DNA of 64,000 nucleotides from Paenibacillus aestuarii (GTDB lineage Bacteria > Bacillota > Bacilli > Paenibacillales > NBRC-103111), in the NCBI RefSeq assembly GCF_027789125.1, contig NZ_JAQFVF010000002.1, forward strand, positions 62,001-126,000. Reading direction: 5' to 3'. A program made the position numbers and the translations under genes. Below are positions 18,196 to 27,145 of the stretch, piece by piece. Positions within the stretch are counted from its first letter, which is position 1, and every line of letters starts with the position of its first letter. The notes below the pieces were generated by a model that was not told where the DNA came from, did not search any database, and worked only from the letters and a program-made list of their open reading frames with translations.

Positions 18196-18205
18196 GCTGC
18201 CGCGC

Positions 18206-19264
18206 TTAAGAGCGGGCAAGCTCACGGCGCACAATCGGTGCGACCTTGGTGCCGAGCAGCTCGATGGCGTGCAGGACCTCTTGATGCGGCATGGTGCCGA
18301 CGTTCACATGCAGGAAGAAGCGGGTGATCCCGAGGTTTTTGCGGAGCAGCAAAATCTTCTCGGCCACATACTCCGGATCACCGACATATAAAGCGCCGCG
18401 CAGACTGCGGGCAGCGTCATACGTTGCGCGTGTATAGGGCTGTCCCCAGCCCCGCTCGCGGCCGATGACGTTCATCTGCGCCTGCGTCGGCAGGAAGAAG
18501 GCGTCCGCCGCTTGCTCCGTCGTATCGCCGACAAACCCGTGCGAATGCGTGGCAATTTGCAGCTTCGACGGATCGTGGCCGGCTTTCGCCGCCGCCTCTT
18601 TGTAGAGGTTGACAAGCGGCGCGAAGCTTTCCGGCATGCCGCCGATGATGGCGAAGGCAATCGGCAGTCCTAGTAATCCGGCGCGGATCGCCGACTCCGG
18701 ATTGCCGCCGCTGGCAATCCATACCGGCAGCGGATCCTGGACGGAGCGCGGGTACACGCCGCGATTGTGAATAGCTGGGCGATGGCCGCCGCGCCAGTTC
18801 ACTTTCTCTGAAGCGCGAATATTCAGCAGCAGCTCCAGTTTTTCTTCGAACAATTCATCATAATCTTGCAGATCGTATCCGAATAGCGGGAAGGACTCGA
18901 TGAATGACCCCCGGCCGGCCATAATTTCGGCCCGTCCGCTTGAGATGCCATCAAGCGTCGAGAACGATTGATACACGCGGACCGGATCGTCCGAGGACAG
19001 CACGGTAACGGCGCTTGTGAGCCTGATGTGCTTGGTCATCGCGGCGGCCGCCGCCAGTACGACAACAGGCGCGGTGCCTGCATAATCGGGGCGGTGATGC
19101 TCCCCGATGCCATAGACATCGAGCCCAACCTGGTCGGCGAGCACGATCTCCTCCACGGCATTGCGCAGACGCTCGGCATGACTCATCATTTTCCCGGTCG
19201 CAGGGTCAGGGGTTGTTTCCAAAAAAGTGCTGATACCAATTTCAATGTTTGCCGGTTCGGCCAT
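18206..19264 (-). CDS. Luciferase-like (LLM class) flavin-dependent oxidoreductase
   Basis: 352 residues of the bacterial luciferase TIM-barrel superfamily. Family segments include [57 protein letters not shown] and PVWIASGG. These enzymes use FMNH2 or F420 to oxidise organic substrates; the substrate here is unknown, and DNA-level context gives no clue since the gene is monocistronic. The closest general type is the Atu2307/SP_0267-like LLM group. An AGGCGAAC-type site precedes the ATG. Confidence 0.88.
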   Translation of the reverse strand: MAEPANIEIGISTFLETTPDPATGKMMSHAERLRNAVEEIVLADQVGLDVYGIGEHHRPDYAGTAPVVVLAAAAAMTKHIRLTSAVTVLSSDDPVRVYQSFSTLDGISSGRAEIMAGRGSFIESFPLFGYDLQDYDELFEEKLELLLNIRASEKVNWRGGHRPAIHNRGVYPRSVQDPLPVWIASGGNPESAIRAGLLGLPIAFAIIGGMPESFAPLVNLYKEAAAKAGHDPSKLQIATHSHGFVGDTTEQAADAFFLPTQAQMNVIGRERGWGQPYTRATYDAARSLRGALYVGDPEYVAEKILLLRKNLGITRFFLHVNVGTMPHQEVLHAIELLGTKVAPIVRRELARS

Positions 19265-19443
19265 TGGCTGTTCGCCTCCTTACGCTCTATCCATAGTCTA
19301 CTCATTTTTTTATGGTTTCTCAAATATAGTAAGTCACGATGCCATAGCAGATCAAGCCCAGAAGGGAATTGACCTACGCAAGGCGAATAACATTGACTAA
19401 TGTGAACGAAAGGGATGCGATGACCGAATAGGAGGGGATACGG

Positions 19444-21225
19444 CTGGAGCAGCTCACTTTGCTTCTGAGTGAAAGAATGGGCATTCTGCTGCTGATCACG
19501 TTTATTGTGACGCGCATTCCGCAATTCCGCTATTTGCTTGATCGGCGGCTGGATTGGCGGACAGGGGTCACGTTCTCGCTGTTTTTCGGTCTGATCAGCA
19601 TCGGCGGGACGTATGCGGGGATTTTGATCCAGCATGGCGAGCTGGATTCGACCTTTCTGGTTGCCCGGCTGGAACCGGACGAAGCGATGGCCGACTCGGC
19701 CTTGATCGGCGTCATGATGGCGGGGCTGCTCGGCGGCGTGTCTGTCGGCACGGGAGCCGGCCTGATCTCCGGCCTGCATGCGCTCTGGCTGGGCGGCGTT
19801 ACGGGGGCGGCGGATGCGCTGTCGACACCAGTCATCGGCCTTCTGGCCGGCCTGGTCGCACGCTTTTTCGCGGAAGAGCGGGTGATTGCGCCGATTAAGG
19901 CGCTGTTTATCAGTGTGTTTGCGCCGATTTTGCAAATGGGTGTCATTCTCATTGTGAATGAATCATCGGCTGCTGCGATCGCAACCGTCGACCTGATCGG
20001 CGTGCCGATGGTGATAGCCAATAGCATCGGCGTCGGGATCTTTGTCGCGATGATATTGGCGGCAATTCGCGAAGAAGAACGGGCGGCGGCCTCGGAGACG
20101 CAGCGGGCGCTGCATATTGCCGAGATGGCGCTGCCCTATCTCAAGCAAGGGCTTACCAGCGAGACTGCGGAGTCGGCCGCAAATATTTTGCGCCGTGAGC
20201 TGCACGCCGTCGCCGTTGCCGTTACGGATACGCAGGAGATTTTGGCCCAGGTCGGCATCGGGACGACGAAACGGTTTCAAGGGGAGCGAATTAAGACGAA
20301 GTTATCGCTACAAGCGATTGAGACAGGCGAGATTCACATCGCCAAGTCCAGAGAAGATATTCAGCCGCATCATCCGGCCATCGGTGCTGCAATTATTGTG
20401 CCTTTTCGCAGCGGAGGGCAGGTGGCTGGCTTGATCAAGCTGTATTATCAAAGCGTGAGGCAAATTCGCACAGTCGAGATCGCTTTTGCCAGAGGGCTCA
20501 GCAAGCTGATCTCGATCCAGCTCGATATCGCCATGGCCGAGCAGTTAAAGAGCCTGATGAAGGATGCCGAATTGAAAGCGCTTCAAGCGCAAATTAACCC
20601 GCATTTTTTGTTTAACACACTGGGGGCCATTGTCACTTTGATTCGCGTGCAGCCGGAAGCGGCGAGACGGGTTACCGTGCAGCTCGGCAGTTATATGCGG
20701 ATGAACTTGACGATGAACCAGTCCAAGCTGGTTCCGTTGTACAAAGAGCTGGAGCATCTGCGGACGTACCTCGACATCGTGAATATCCGGTTTGAGGACC
20801 AGCTGTTCGTGGAGTGTTATTGCGAGAACGGGCTGGAAGGGCGCGTCGTCCTGCCGCCGTCTACGCTGCAGCCGTTGGTGGAGAACAGCATCCAGCATGG
20901 TTTCAAAGGCAGAACCGACCGTGGTGAGATCCGCGTTGAGCTGCTGCGCGGAGAGGAGGGCGTGCATATGAGCGTGAGAGATAACGGCAACGGCTTTCCA
21001 GCCGAGCTGCTCGATGCTTTGGGTGAATCCCCGATCACGGGCGGCGATAGCACGGGGATAGGGATTTACAATGTAAGCAGACGGCTGGTGCATCTGTTTG
21101 GAGCGGAGGCACGGTTGCGATTCTCCAATCCGCCGGAGGGCGGTGCGCTCATTGCATGTACCATTCCTTATCAACCAGACGAGAGGAGGGATATCCGGCA
21201 TGAAGGTTATGATCGCGGAAGATGA
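19444..21225 (+). CDS. LytS-type sensor histidine kinase
   Basis: About 593 residues. The N-terminus has a 5TM-5TMR_LYT membrane sensor (about 1-195), then a GAF-like region (about 215-360), a LytS-type kinase domain with the H-box LQAQINPHFLFNTLGAI, and an ATPase domain (PLVENSIQHGF, DNGNGF, GIGIYNVSRRL). I start at CTG 19444 because GGAGGGG at 19431-19437 is 6 bases upstream and the product then begins like other LytS proteins (EQLTLLLSERMGILLL). A TTG at 19459 is too far from the box. It overlaps the response regulator by 26 bp. LytS-like kinases often sense pyruvate or acetate. Confidence 0.9.
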   Translation: MEQLTLLLSERMGILLLITFIVTRIPQFRYLLDRRLDWRTGVTFSLFFGLISIGGTYAGILIQHGELDSTFLVARLEPDEAMADSALIGVMMAGLLGGVSVGTGAGLISGLHALWLGGVTGAADALSTPVIGLLAGLVARFFAEERVIAPIKALFISVFAPILQMGVILIVNESSAAAIATVDLIGVPMVIANSIGVGIFVAMILAAIREEERAAASETQRALHIAEMALPYLKQGLTSETAESAANILRRELHAVAVAVTDTQEILAQVGIGTTKRFQGERIKTKLSLQAIETGEIHIAKSREDIQPHHPAIGAAIIVPFRSGGQVAGLIKLYYQSVRQIRTVEIAFARGLSKLISIQLDIAMAEQLKSLMKDAELKALQAQINPHFLFNTLGAIVTLIRVQPEAARRVTVQLGSYMRMNLTMNQSKLVPLYKELEHLRTYLDIVNIRFEDQLFVECYCENGLEGRVVLPPSTLQPLVENSIQHGFKGRTDRGEIRVELLRGEEGVHMSVRDNGNGFPAELLDALGESPITGGDSTGIGIYNVSRRLVHLFGAEARLRFSNPPEGGALIACTIPYQPDERRDIRHEGYDRGR

Positions 21226-21964
21226 GCGGCTTGCACGCGATGAGCTTCTTTATTTGCTTTCGCAGGAACGGGATGTCGAGCTTCTTCCTTATGCCGCTAA
21301 CGGTATAGAGCTGCTTGAGCAAGCTCAGCTGTATAGGCCTGACGTCGTGTTTCTTGATATCCATATGCCCGGGCTCGATGGCGTGCAGACGGCGCAGCAG
21401 CTCATGCAGATGGAGCATCGGCCATTGATTGTGTTTGCGACGGCGTACGAGCAATATGCCGTGGAGGCGTTCAGGCTGGAGGCCGCCGATTATTTGCTCA
21501 AGCCTTACGACGAGATGCGCCTGCGGCAAACGCTGCAAAAAATCCGCAAGCTGCGGCTTTCCCCAGGCAAAGATACGGCATTAGGGCAGCCTGCAGATAT
21601 CCCGAAGAGCGCCTTCGCAGCGGTTAAGCCGAAGCTGCTGATCGATGACGGCAGCCGCATGGCGGTCGTAGATCCCGTGAAGATCAGCTATGCGGTGAAA
21701 GAGGAGAAGCTGACGCAGATTCATATGACTGAGGGGCAGATCTACACGACCAGGCAGACGCTGCAGGAGCTGGAGGAAAAGCTGACATTATATGCTTTTT
21801 TTCGCACGCATCGCAGTTATTTGGTCAATATCGACGTGATTGATGAAATCGAGCCGTGGTTTAACGGCGCCTACAACGTGATTCTCAAAGATGCCCGGCG
21901 CGATCGCATCCCCTTGTCCAGGGTGGCGGCAAAGGAACTGATGCGACGGCTGCAGGGGGATTGA
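21200..21964 (+). CDS. LytT/LytR-type response regulator
   Basis: 254 residues. The receiver domain (1-120) shows MIAEDERLARDEL, the phospho-acceptor Asp in VVFLDIHMPG and the Lys in LLKPYDE. The LytTR DNA-binding domain occupies the last 100 residues (FFRTHRSYLVNIDVIDEIEPWFNGAY). The ATG at 21200 follows GGAGG and overlaps the kinase gene, marking a coupled two-component pair. The DUF485-symporter operon starts 170 bp downstream in the same direction and is the likely target, by analogy with LytST and BtsSR systems that control carboxylate transporters. Confidence 0.92.
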   Translation: MKVMIAEDERLARDELLYLLSQERDVELLPYAANGIELLEQAQLYRPDVVFLDIHMPGLDGVQTAQQLMQMEHRPLIVFATAYEQYAVEAFRLEAADYLLKPYDEMRLRQTLQKIRKLRLSPGKDTALGQPADIPKSAFAAVKPKLLIDDGSRMAVVDPVKISYAVKEEKLTQIHMTEGQIYTTRQTLQELEEKLTLYAFFRTHRSYLVNIDVIDEIEPWFNGAYNVILKDARRDRIPLSRVAAKELMRRLQGD

Positions 21965-21981
21965 CCTTCGCAGGCTGAACG

Positions 21982-22011
21982 AAGCAAGCTGCTGTTCATG
22001 CTTGCTTTTTT
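21982..22011 (+). terminator. Terminator of the lytS-lytT pair
   Basis: AAGCAAG at 21982-21988 pairs with CTTGCTT at 22001-22007 followed by T residues. Confidence 0.75.
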
Positions 22012-22071
22012 GAATTTGAGGAAGAATAGACGACATTTCGAGCGGGATTGCCGTCTTAGAGCAGCTGCTCA

Positions 22072-22096
22072 TGCTACAATGATAAAGCGCTTACAT
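22072..22096 (+). promoter_or_regulatory. Extended -10 promoter overlapped by a cre-like site
   Basis: TGCTACAAT at 22072-22080 fits an extended -10 element. Immediately downstream, 22082-22096 reads on the minus strand ATGTAAGCGCTTTAT, which matches the CcpA consensus WTGNAANCGNWNNCW except at one position. It would place the DUF485-symporter operon under carbon catabolite repression. Confidence 0.5.
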
Positions 22097-22136
22097 AATT
22101 TCGCGAGATTAAGCTTGATCTCACAGGAGGGGTATG

Positions 22137-22466
22137 ATGAAGGAGCAACTGAAAACGAATCCTTACAGTGAAATTGTTAGATCGGAACCGTTCACTAGGC
22201 TGATGGCTAAAAAAAAGCGGTTTATCGTGCCGATGACGCTGTTCTTCCTCATTTTTTATTTTATCCTGCCCATTATGACCTCTTACTCGAAAGTACTGAA
22301 TGAAAAAGCGTTCGGCGCTATCACGTGGGCGTGGTTGTTAGCTTCGGCGCAATTTATTATGACCTGGGTGCTGTGTTGGCTTTATTCGCGTAAAGCTGTC
22401 GAGTTTGACCGCTTGGCCGAACAGATTAAAGTCGAATCTAATAGGAATGAGCGAAAGGCGGGATAA
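22137..22466 (+). CDS. DUF485 membrane protein
   Basis: 109 residues with two transmembrane helices and the DUF485 pattern: YSEIVRSEPFTRLMAKKKRF, then IVPMTLFFLIFYFILPIM and FGAITWAWLLASAQFIMTW. Such proteins are encoded directly before ActP-type acetate symporters (YjcH in Escherichia coli, YwcB in Bacillus) and are thought to accompany them. I use the second of two adjacent ATG codons because GGAGGGG at 22126-22132 is too close to the first. Three bases separate it from the symporter gene. Confidence 0.88.
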   Translation: MKEQLKTNPYSEIVRSEPFTRLMAKKKRFIVPMTLFFLIFYFILPIMTSYSKVLNEKAFGAITWAWLLASAQFIMTWVLCWLYSRKAVEFDRLAEQIKVESNRNERKAG

Positions 22467-22469
22467 GCG

Positions 22470-24002
22470 ATGAATACGGCATTTTTATTATTCCTGATTA
22501 TTGTGGCCGGAACGCTGGTCATCACCTACTATGCAGCCAGAAAGACGAAAACAACGAGTGAGTTCTACACGGCCGGGGGCGGTCTGAGCGGCTGGCAAAA
22601 CGGTCTGGCCATCGCGGGCGACTACATGTCAGCGGCATCCTTCCTCGGGATCGCCGGGATGGTGGCGCTGTTCGGCTTTGACGGCTTTTTTTACAGCATC
22701 GGTTTTCTTGTCGCTTATCTAGTCGTGCTGTATGTGATTGCGGAGCCCTTGCGCAACTTGGGTAAATATACGATGGCAGATATGATTGCCGCCAGGTTTG
22801 ACGATAAAAAGGTGCGCGGTGTAGCTGCGCTGAATTCAATTACGATCTCGATTTTTTATATGATTGCGCAATTGGTTGGGGCGGGCGCACTGATCAAGCT
22901 GCTCTTGGGCCTGGATTACACCACATCCGTGCTGATTGTCGGCGCACTGATGACGGTGTACGTTGTATTCGGCGGGATGACGGCAACGAGCTGGGTGCAA
23001 ATCATCAAATGCGTGCTGCTGATGGCGGGCACGTTTATCATCTCCTTGATCGTGTTTGCCAAATTTGATTTCAATTTGATGCATATGTTCGATCAGATGC
23101 GGACGGCGACGCCGCTCAAAGAGGCGTTTCTTTACCCGGGAAATAAGTTTACGAATGGACTGGATACGATCTCGCTCAATCTGGCGCTGGTGTTGGGCAC
23201 GGCAGGCCTGCCGCATATTCTCATCCGCTTCTTCACGGTGAAGGATGCGCCGACAGCGCGACAATCTGTCGTGGTCGCCACCTGGATTATCGGCTTGTTC
23301 TACGTGATGACGCTGTTCCTCGGGTTCGGGGCAGCCGCCTTCGTGGGTAAAGATGTCATCGTCAAAGCCAATGCCGCAGGCAACATGGCGGCACCGCTGC
23401 TCGCCAAAGCGCTGGGCGGGGACTTCTTGTTCGCCTTTATTTCGGCTGTAGCGTTTGCGACCATTTTGGCGGTCGTGGCCGGTCTGGTGTTATCCGCAGC
23501 TTCCGCCTTTGCTCACGATTTCTACGGGCACATCATCCGCAAAGGGAAGGCGACGGAGAAGGAGCAAGTCCGCTCAGCGAAGCTGGCGTCCGTCGGCGTG
23601 GCTATCGTATCCATCATTCTGTCCTTGTATGCGCAGAAGCTGAACGTCGCGTTCCTGGTTGCCTTGGCTTTTGCCGTAGCGGCGAGCGCGAATTTGCCCG
23701 TGCTTGTATTCACGGTGTTCTGGCGCAGATTCAACACTGTCGGCGCTGTGACCGGGATGCTTGTCGGCCTGATCAGCGCGCTCGTGCTCGTAATCATTAG
23801 CCCGAACGTCTGGGACCCTACAGCCGGTAAAGCGATTCTCGTCGGTACACCGTTAATTTCGCTGACGAATCCGGGCATCATCTCCATTCCGCTCGGCTTC
23901 ATAGGCGCCTGGGTCGGGACGCTGTTCTCCTCGAAGCGCGATGATGTGAAGTATGACGAGATCATCGTCAGAGCGAATACAGGCATTCAAGAAACATTAT
24001 AA
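22470..24002 (+). CDS. Cation/acetate symporter of the SSS family
   Basis: 510 residues with about 13 transmembrane segments. It resembles ActP/YwcA: EFYTAGGGLSGWQNGLAIAGDYMSAASFLGIAGM near the N-terminus is the family's characteristic region, with GTAGLPHILIRFFTVKDA in the middle. It imports acetate or a similar short carboxylate with a cation. It is preceded by its DUF485 partner and a LytS/LytT pair, and the promoter has a cre-like site. In a wider sense it feeds the same acetyl-CoA pool as the hydroxybutyrate operon at 44-49 kb. Confidence 0.9.
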   Translation: MNTAFLLFLIIVAGTLVITYYAARKTKTTSEFYTAGGGLSGWQNGLAIAGDYMSAASFLGIAGMVALFGFDGFFYSIGFLVAYLVVLYVIAEPLRNLGKYTMADMIAARFDDKKVRGVAALNSITISIFYMIAQLVGAGALIKLLLGLDYTTSVLIVGALMTVYVVFGGMTATSWVQIIKCVLLMAGTFIISLIVFAKFDFNLMHMFDQMRTATPLKEAFLYPGNKFTNGLDTISLNLALVLGTAGLPHILIRFFTVKDAPTARQSVVVATWIIGLFYVMTLFLGFGAAAFVGKDVIVKANAAGNMAAPLLAKALGGDFLFAFISAVAFATILAVVAGLVLSAASAFAHDFYGHIIRKGKATEKEQVRSAKLASVGVAIVSIILSLYAQKLNVAFLVALAFAVAASANLPVLVFTVFWRRFNTVGAVTGMLVGLISALVLVIISPNVWDPTAGKAILVGTPLISLTNPGIISIPLGFIGAWVGTLFSSKRDDVKYDEIIVRANTGIQETL

Positions 24003-24017
24003 GTGACTCTTATAAAA

Positions 24018-24085
24018 GGCTCTACCTGGATAGCGCCGCAGCCAAGTAAAGGACTGAAGCGCTGCACAGGGGAGCTGTTTTTTTT
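24018..24085 (+). terminator. Long terminator of the symporter operon
   Basis: GCTC and CCTG at 24019-24028 pair with CAGG and GAGC at 24067-24075, with an inner GCGC/GCAG stem, followed by eight or nine T. Confidence 0.7.
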
Positions 24086-24195
24086 GAAAATTCCTGCGGT
24101 TAAGCTACTTACCTTTTTGTAACTCATTTCCTGGCTTTCGGGAATCCTTTATACTGAAGGTGAGACAATCACAAGGTTATGAGGAGGCGAAGCGG

Positions 24196-24618
24196 TTGGG
24201 TACAAATGAAAAAATCGGTGGCGGTGGTTTTCACCACGTTGCGCTCCGCGCAAATGATTTTGAAGCGACGGTGCGGTTCTATACCGAGGGCTTAGGTTTC
24301 AAAGAAGTAAACGGCTGGGGCGAAGGGGACAAGCGTATTGTGCTGCTCGACAGCGGCGATGGAAATTATATGGAAGTGTTTGCAGGCGGTTCCGGCGAAG
24401 AGAGACCGGAAGGCTCTTACTTCCACGTCGCGTTCCGCAGCAACAATGTGGATGCAGCCGTTGAAGCGGCCGTAGCCGCAGGCGCGGTCGTAACGGTAGC
24501 GCCAAAGGATGCGGTGCTGGGCAATAATCCGCCTACGCCGGTGCGCATCGCTTTCGTCAAAGGGCTGAACGGTGAAATTCTCGAGTTCTTCCAGAGTACT
24601 GGCGACAACCAGCTGTAA
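24196..24618 (+). CDS. VOC-family (glyoxalase-like) protein
   Basis: 140 residues with one vicinal-oxygen-chelate domain. Metal-ligand positions are visible: His in FHHVALRAND near the start, Glu in NYMEVFAGG, His in YFHVAFRSNN and Glu in GEILEFFQS at the end. This is the pattern of glyoxalase I or dioxygenase-type enzymes. The substrate is unknown. I chose the TTG at 24196 because GAGGAGG at 24181-24187 sits 8 bases upstream. A TATACT -10-like element lies at about 24150. Confidence 0.88.
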   Translation: MGTNEKIGGGGFHHVALRANDFEATVRFYTEGLGFKEVNGWGEGDKRIVLLDSGDGNYMEVFAGGSGEERPEGSYFHVAFRSNNVDAAVEAAVAAGAVVTVAPKDAVLGNNPPTPVRIAFVKGLNGEILEFFQSTGDNQL

Positions 24619-24640
24619 GTGAGCTGGTCACGCTCAACAA

Positions 24641-24690
24641 AGAGGGCGCTTCCTAAGCAGCAGCATCTGCTGACGCTTAGGGGCGCCCTT
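24641..24690. terminator. Bidirectional terminator
   Basis: GAGGGCGC and CCTAAGC at 24642-24658 pair with GCTTAGG and GCGCCCTT at 24675-24690, between the VOC gene and the convergent kinase gene. Confidence 0.85.
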
Positions 24691-24692
24691 CG

Positions 24693-26966
24693 TTATTTAA
24701 ATAGCACGATTTCCACGCATGTCCCCTCACCCGGTTTGCTCCGGAGGGCAAAGGTGCCTTTATGGTTGTTGATGATGCGCTGAGTGACCATAAGCCCCAG
24801 GCCGGTTCCATGCACTTTATTCGTATAGAACGGTTCACCGATTCGGCTCATCTCGTCCTCCACAATACCGCATCCTTGGTCGATGATCCGGATCATGAAG
24901 CTTTTTGGGTCTGGCGCCATCAGGTCAATCTGAATTTTGCCGCCGTCTGGCATAGCTTCCATCGCATTCTTGAGCACGTTGATGAACACTTGTTTCAATT
25001 GATTCGCTTCGCAATGGATCAGCGGCACGTCCGTTGGTTCCAGACTGATGGTCAATTCGATCTCCACGTTATCGAGGCTCGCTTGCGATTCCAGCAGCTT
25101 CACGACATGGCTTACAATGTCGCGGATATCGGTCAGCTGGAATTGTACGGCTTGCGGCTTGGCGAGCACTAGAAACTCGCTCACAATAAAGTTGATGCGG
25201 TCGAGCTCGGAGAGCATAATATCCAGCTGGCTGGCTTTCAGCGAGCCGGTCATCTTCTGCAGCTGTACGAAGCCCTTGAGCGTCGTCAGCGGATTGCGGA
25301 TTTCGTGGGCTACGCCTGCGGCGAGCTGGCCGACGACTGACAGCTTCTCCGATCTCCGCAGCGCCTCCTCGGTCTGCTTCCTGACTGTAATGTTGCGGGA
25401 AATCGAGGCGATGGCGACAATATGACCGTGCGCATCCCGGATCGGGGAGATGGTGATGCTTACATCAATCAATCGGCCATCCTTCATATATCGCGCTGTT
25501 TCAAAGTCGGTCACCGCTTCGCCTTGCAGCATCTTCTGCACCTGTTCCTCGGTAGCTGCAAGCTGATCGGCAGGAATATTATCCAGCGGCTTGCCGCATA
25601 CCTCTTCATGGCACCAGCCGAACAAGCGTTCAAAAGCCTGATTCACTTGCCATACCTGGCCCTGCAAATCAGAGACATGTATCGCGTCGGACGTTTGATT
25701 GAAGAACGATTCCAAGTACTCTTTGGTCGTGCGCAATTCATCCGCCGCTTCGCTCAGCTCTGTCGTATAGCGATGCAAGTTGCTGGTCATCGTATTCACT
25801 TGAGCGGCCAGCAGGCCGAGCTCGTCCTTGCGACGGCCCGGAATGAAGCTGTCAAACTGGCCTTTGGCGACCAGATTAACAGTATCCAAAATCTTCTGGA
25901 TCGGCCGGATCATAAATCCCGCTAGCCAATAACTGGTAACCATGGAGAATAGGAGAAGTCCCAGCGATATCATGCCAAGGATGAAAAGATGGTGATTCAG
26001 CACGTTCGTTAGCGAACTCAGATCAAAGGTGATGCCGATGACATAAGGTTCAGCCGCGTGTACGGGAATGAAACTTTTCAGCACATTTTTTCCGTCAATC
26101 CGACTCTCGGTTATATTTCTGCTCCCGGATACGATGGCTTGCTGGAGATGGATCCCATCATTCTCTTCATCGGTAAAGCGATAGCTCCCGAAAATAATAT
26201 CCCGCACGTCGAGATTATGGACAGGAATGCCTTGTTTGATTTTAATAATCGGCTGTTTACCGAAAAACTGCGGATTAAAGCCCGTTATTTCAAGAATACT
26301 GGCGTTTTCCTTCATCATCTTCTGAATGACGGCTTCCGAGCCTTCTATCTTTTGAAAGTCCAGAATGCTTGTGGCATTGATGTACGGATCGATCATATAG
26401 TTCGTCGTACCGTCGTAATAGTAGCCCCACTTATTGATGTCAGACGGATCGGAAGTGGCGAAATTAATCGGACCGGACCAATAATGCGGGAGTTTCCGCC
26501 CTTGAGAAACCGTGACCTCATGAAGGGTAAAAAGCTGTAAAAAAGCCGTGTACCAGTAATCCCATGTTTTAGAACTTAGGTTAATTTCCTTTGGATTGGA
26601 TGAACGTAAGACGACGATGTCGTTGTCAGGCAGCTTTGTCCAAAGGGAGATGTGGTCGACGCCAAGCTTGGCGCTAAGCGCTACCAACTGTTCGTTGGTC
26701 ACGCCGGCAATATCGGGATTCAGCTCAGCTTGCGCGGCGATGGCGGCAGCCCGCAGCTTTTCAGCAGTTGTATCCTCCATCGCTTGACGTGCCTGCTGTG
26801 TCACTTCGACCGTGGTGCTGAGCTGGTCCGCGATCGTGAGCATTTGCTGCTCCGCAGACTTTTTCAAGCCTTCTTTGGTGCTGATGGAGTAGATGGTCAA
26901 ATTCAACACGAGAATAGTGGCAACAAGCAGAGATATGCAAAGGGTGAGTTTCACCTTAATGGACAT
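24693..26966 (-). CDS. Membrane sensor histidine kinase (cache-HAMP-PAS)
   Basis: 757 residues. The order is a transmembrane helix at about 5-27, a large extracellular double-cache-like sensor (to about 325), a second helix (HLFILGMISLGLLLFSMV), HAMP, a PAS domain (about 425-540), HisKA with the phospho-acceptor His in GQLAAGVAHEIRNPLTTLKGF, and HATPase (QLKQVFINVLKNAMEAMPDGG, GTGLGLMVTQRII). The C-terminal half is typical of sporulation-phosphorelay kinases. The start at 26966 follows AGGAGGATATC; the frame is open 45 bases more upstream. No response regulator is adjacent, which fits a phosphorelay role. It is divergent from the FIST-GGDEF-EAL gene. Confidence 0.9.
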   Translation of the reverse strand: MSIKVKLTLCISLLVATILVLNLTIYSISTKEGLKKSAEQQMLTIADQLSTTVEVTQQARQAMEDTTAEKLRAAAIAAQAELNPDIAGVTNEQLVALSAKLGVDHISLWTKLPDNDIVVLRSSNPKEINLSSKTWDYWYTAFLQLFTLHEVTVSQGRKLPHYWSGPINFATSDPSDINKWGYYYDGTTNYMIDPYINATSILDFQKIEGSEAVIQKMMKENASILEITGFNPQFFGKQPIIKIKQGIPVHNLDVRDIIFGSYRFTDEENDGIHLQQAIVSGSRNITESRIDGKNVLKSFIPVHAAEPYVIGITFDLSSLTNVLNHHLFILGMISLGLLLFSMVTSYWLAGFMIRPIQKILDTVNLVAKGQFDSFIPGRRKDELGLLAAQVNTMTSNLHRYTTELSEAADELRTTKEYLESFFNQTSDAIHVSDLQGQVWQVNQAFERLFGWCHEEVCGKPLDNIPADQLAATEEQVQKMLQGEAVTDFETARYMKDGRLIDVSITISPIRDAHGHIVAIASISRNITVRKQTEEALRRSEKLSVVGQLAAGVAHEIRNPLTTLKGFVQLQKMTGSLKASQLDIMLSELDRINFIVSEFLVLAKPQAVQFQLTDIRDIVSHVVKLLESQASLDNVEIELTISLEPTDVPLIHCEANQLKQVFINVLKNAMEAMPDGGKIQIDLMAPDPKSFMIRIIDQGCGIVEDEMSRIGEPFYTNKVHGTGLGLMVTQRIINNHKGTFALRSKPGEGTCVEIVLFK

Positions 26967-27145
26967 GATATCCTCCTGATCATGTTGGTTGTTCTCGTCA
27001 AGATTCGACACAATCCCAATATATCCCTTTATTATCTATGATTTTTAGCTTGGGGAATCCGGTATTTTTGCAGGAATTTGTAAAAAGATGGCGAATCATG
27101 TTTACGATCATTTCGTTAGTTAGAGAAACAAAAGGAGGTGTCGTC

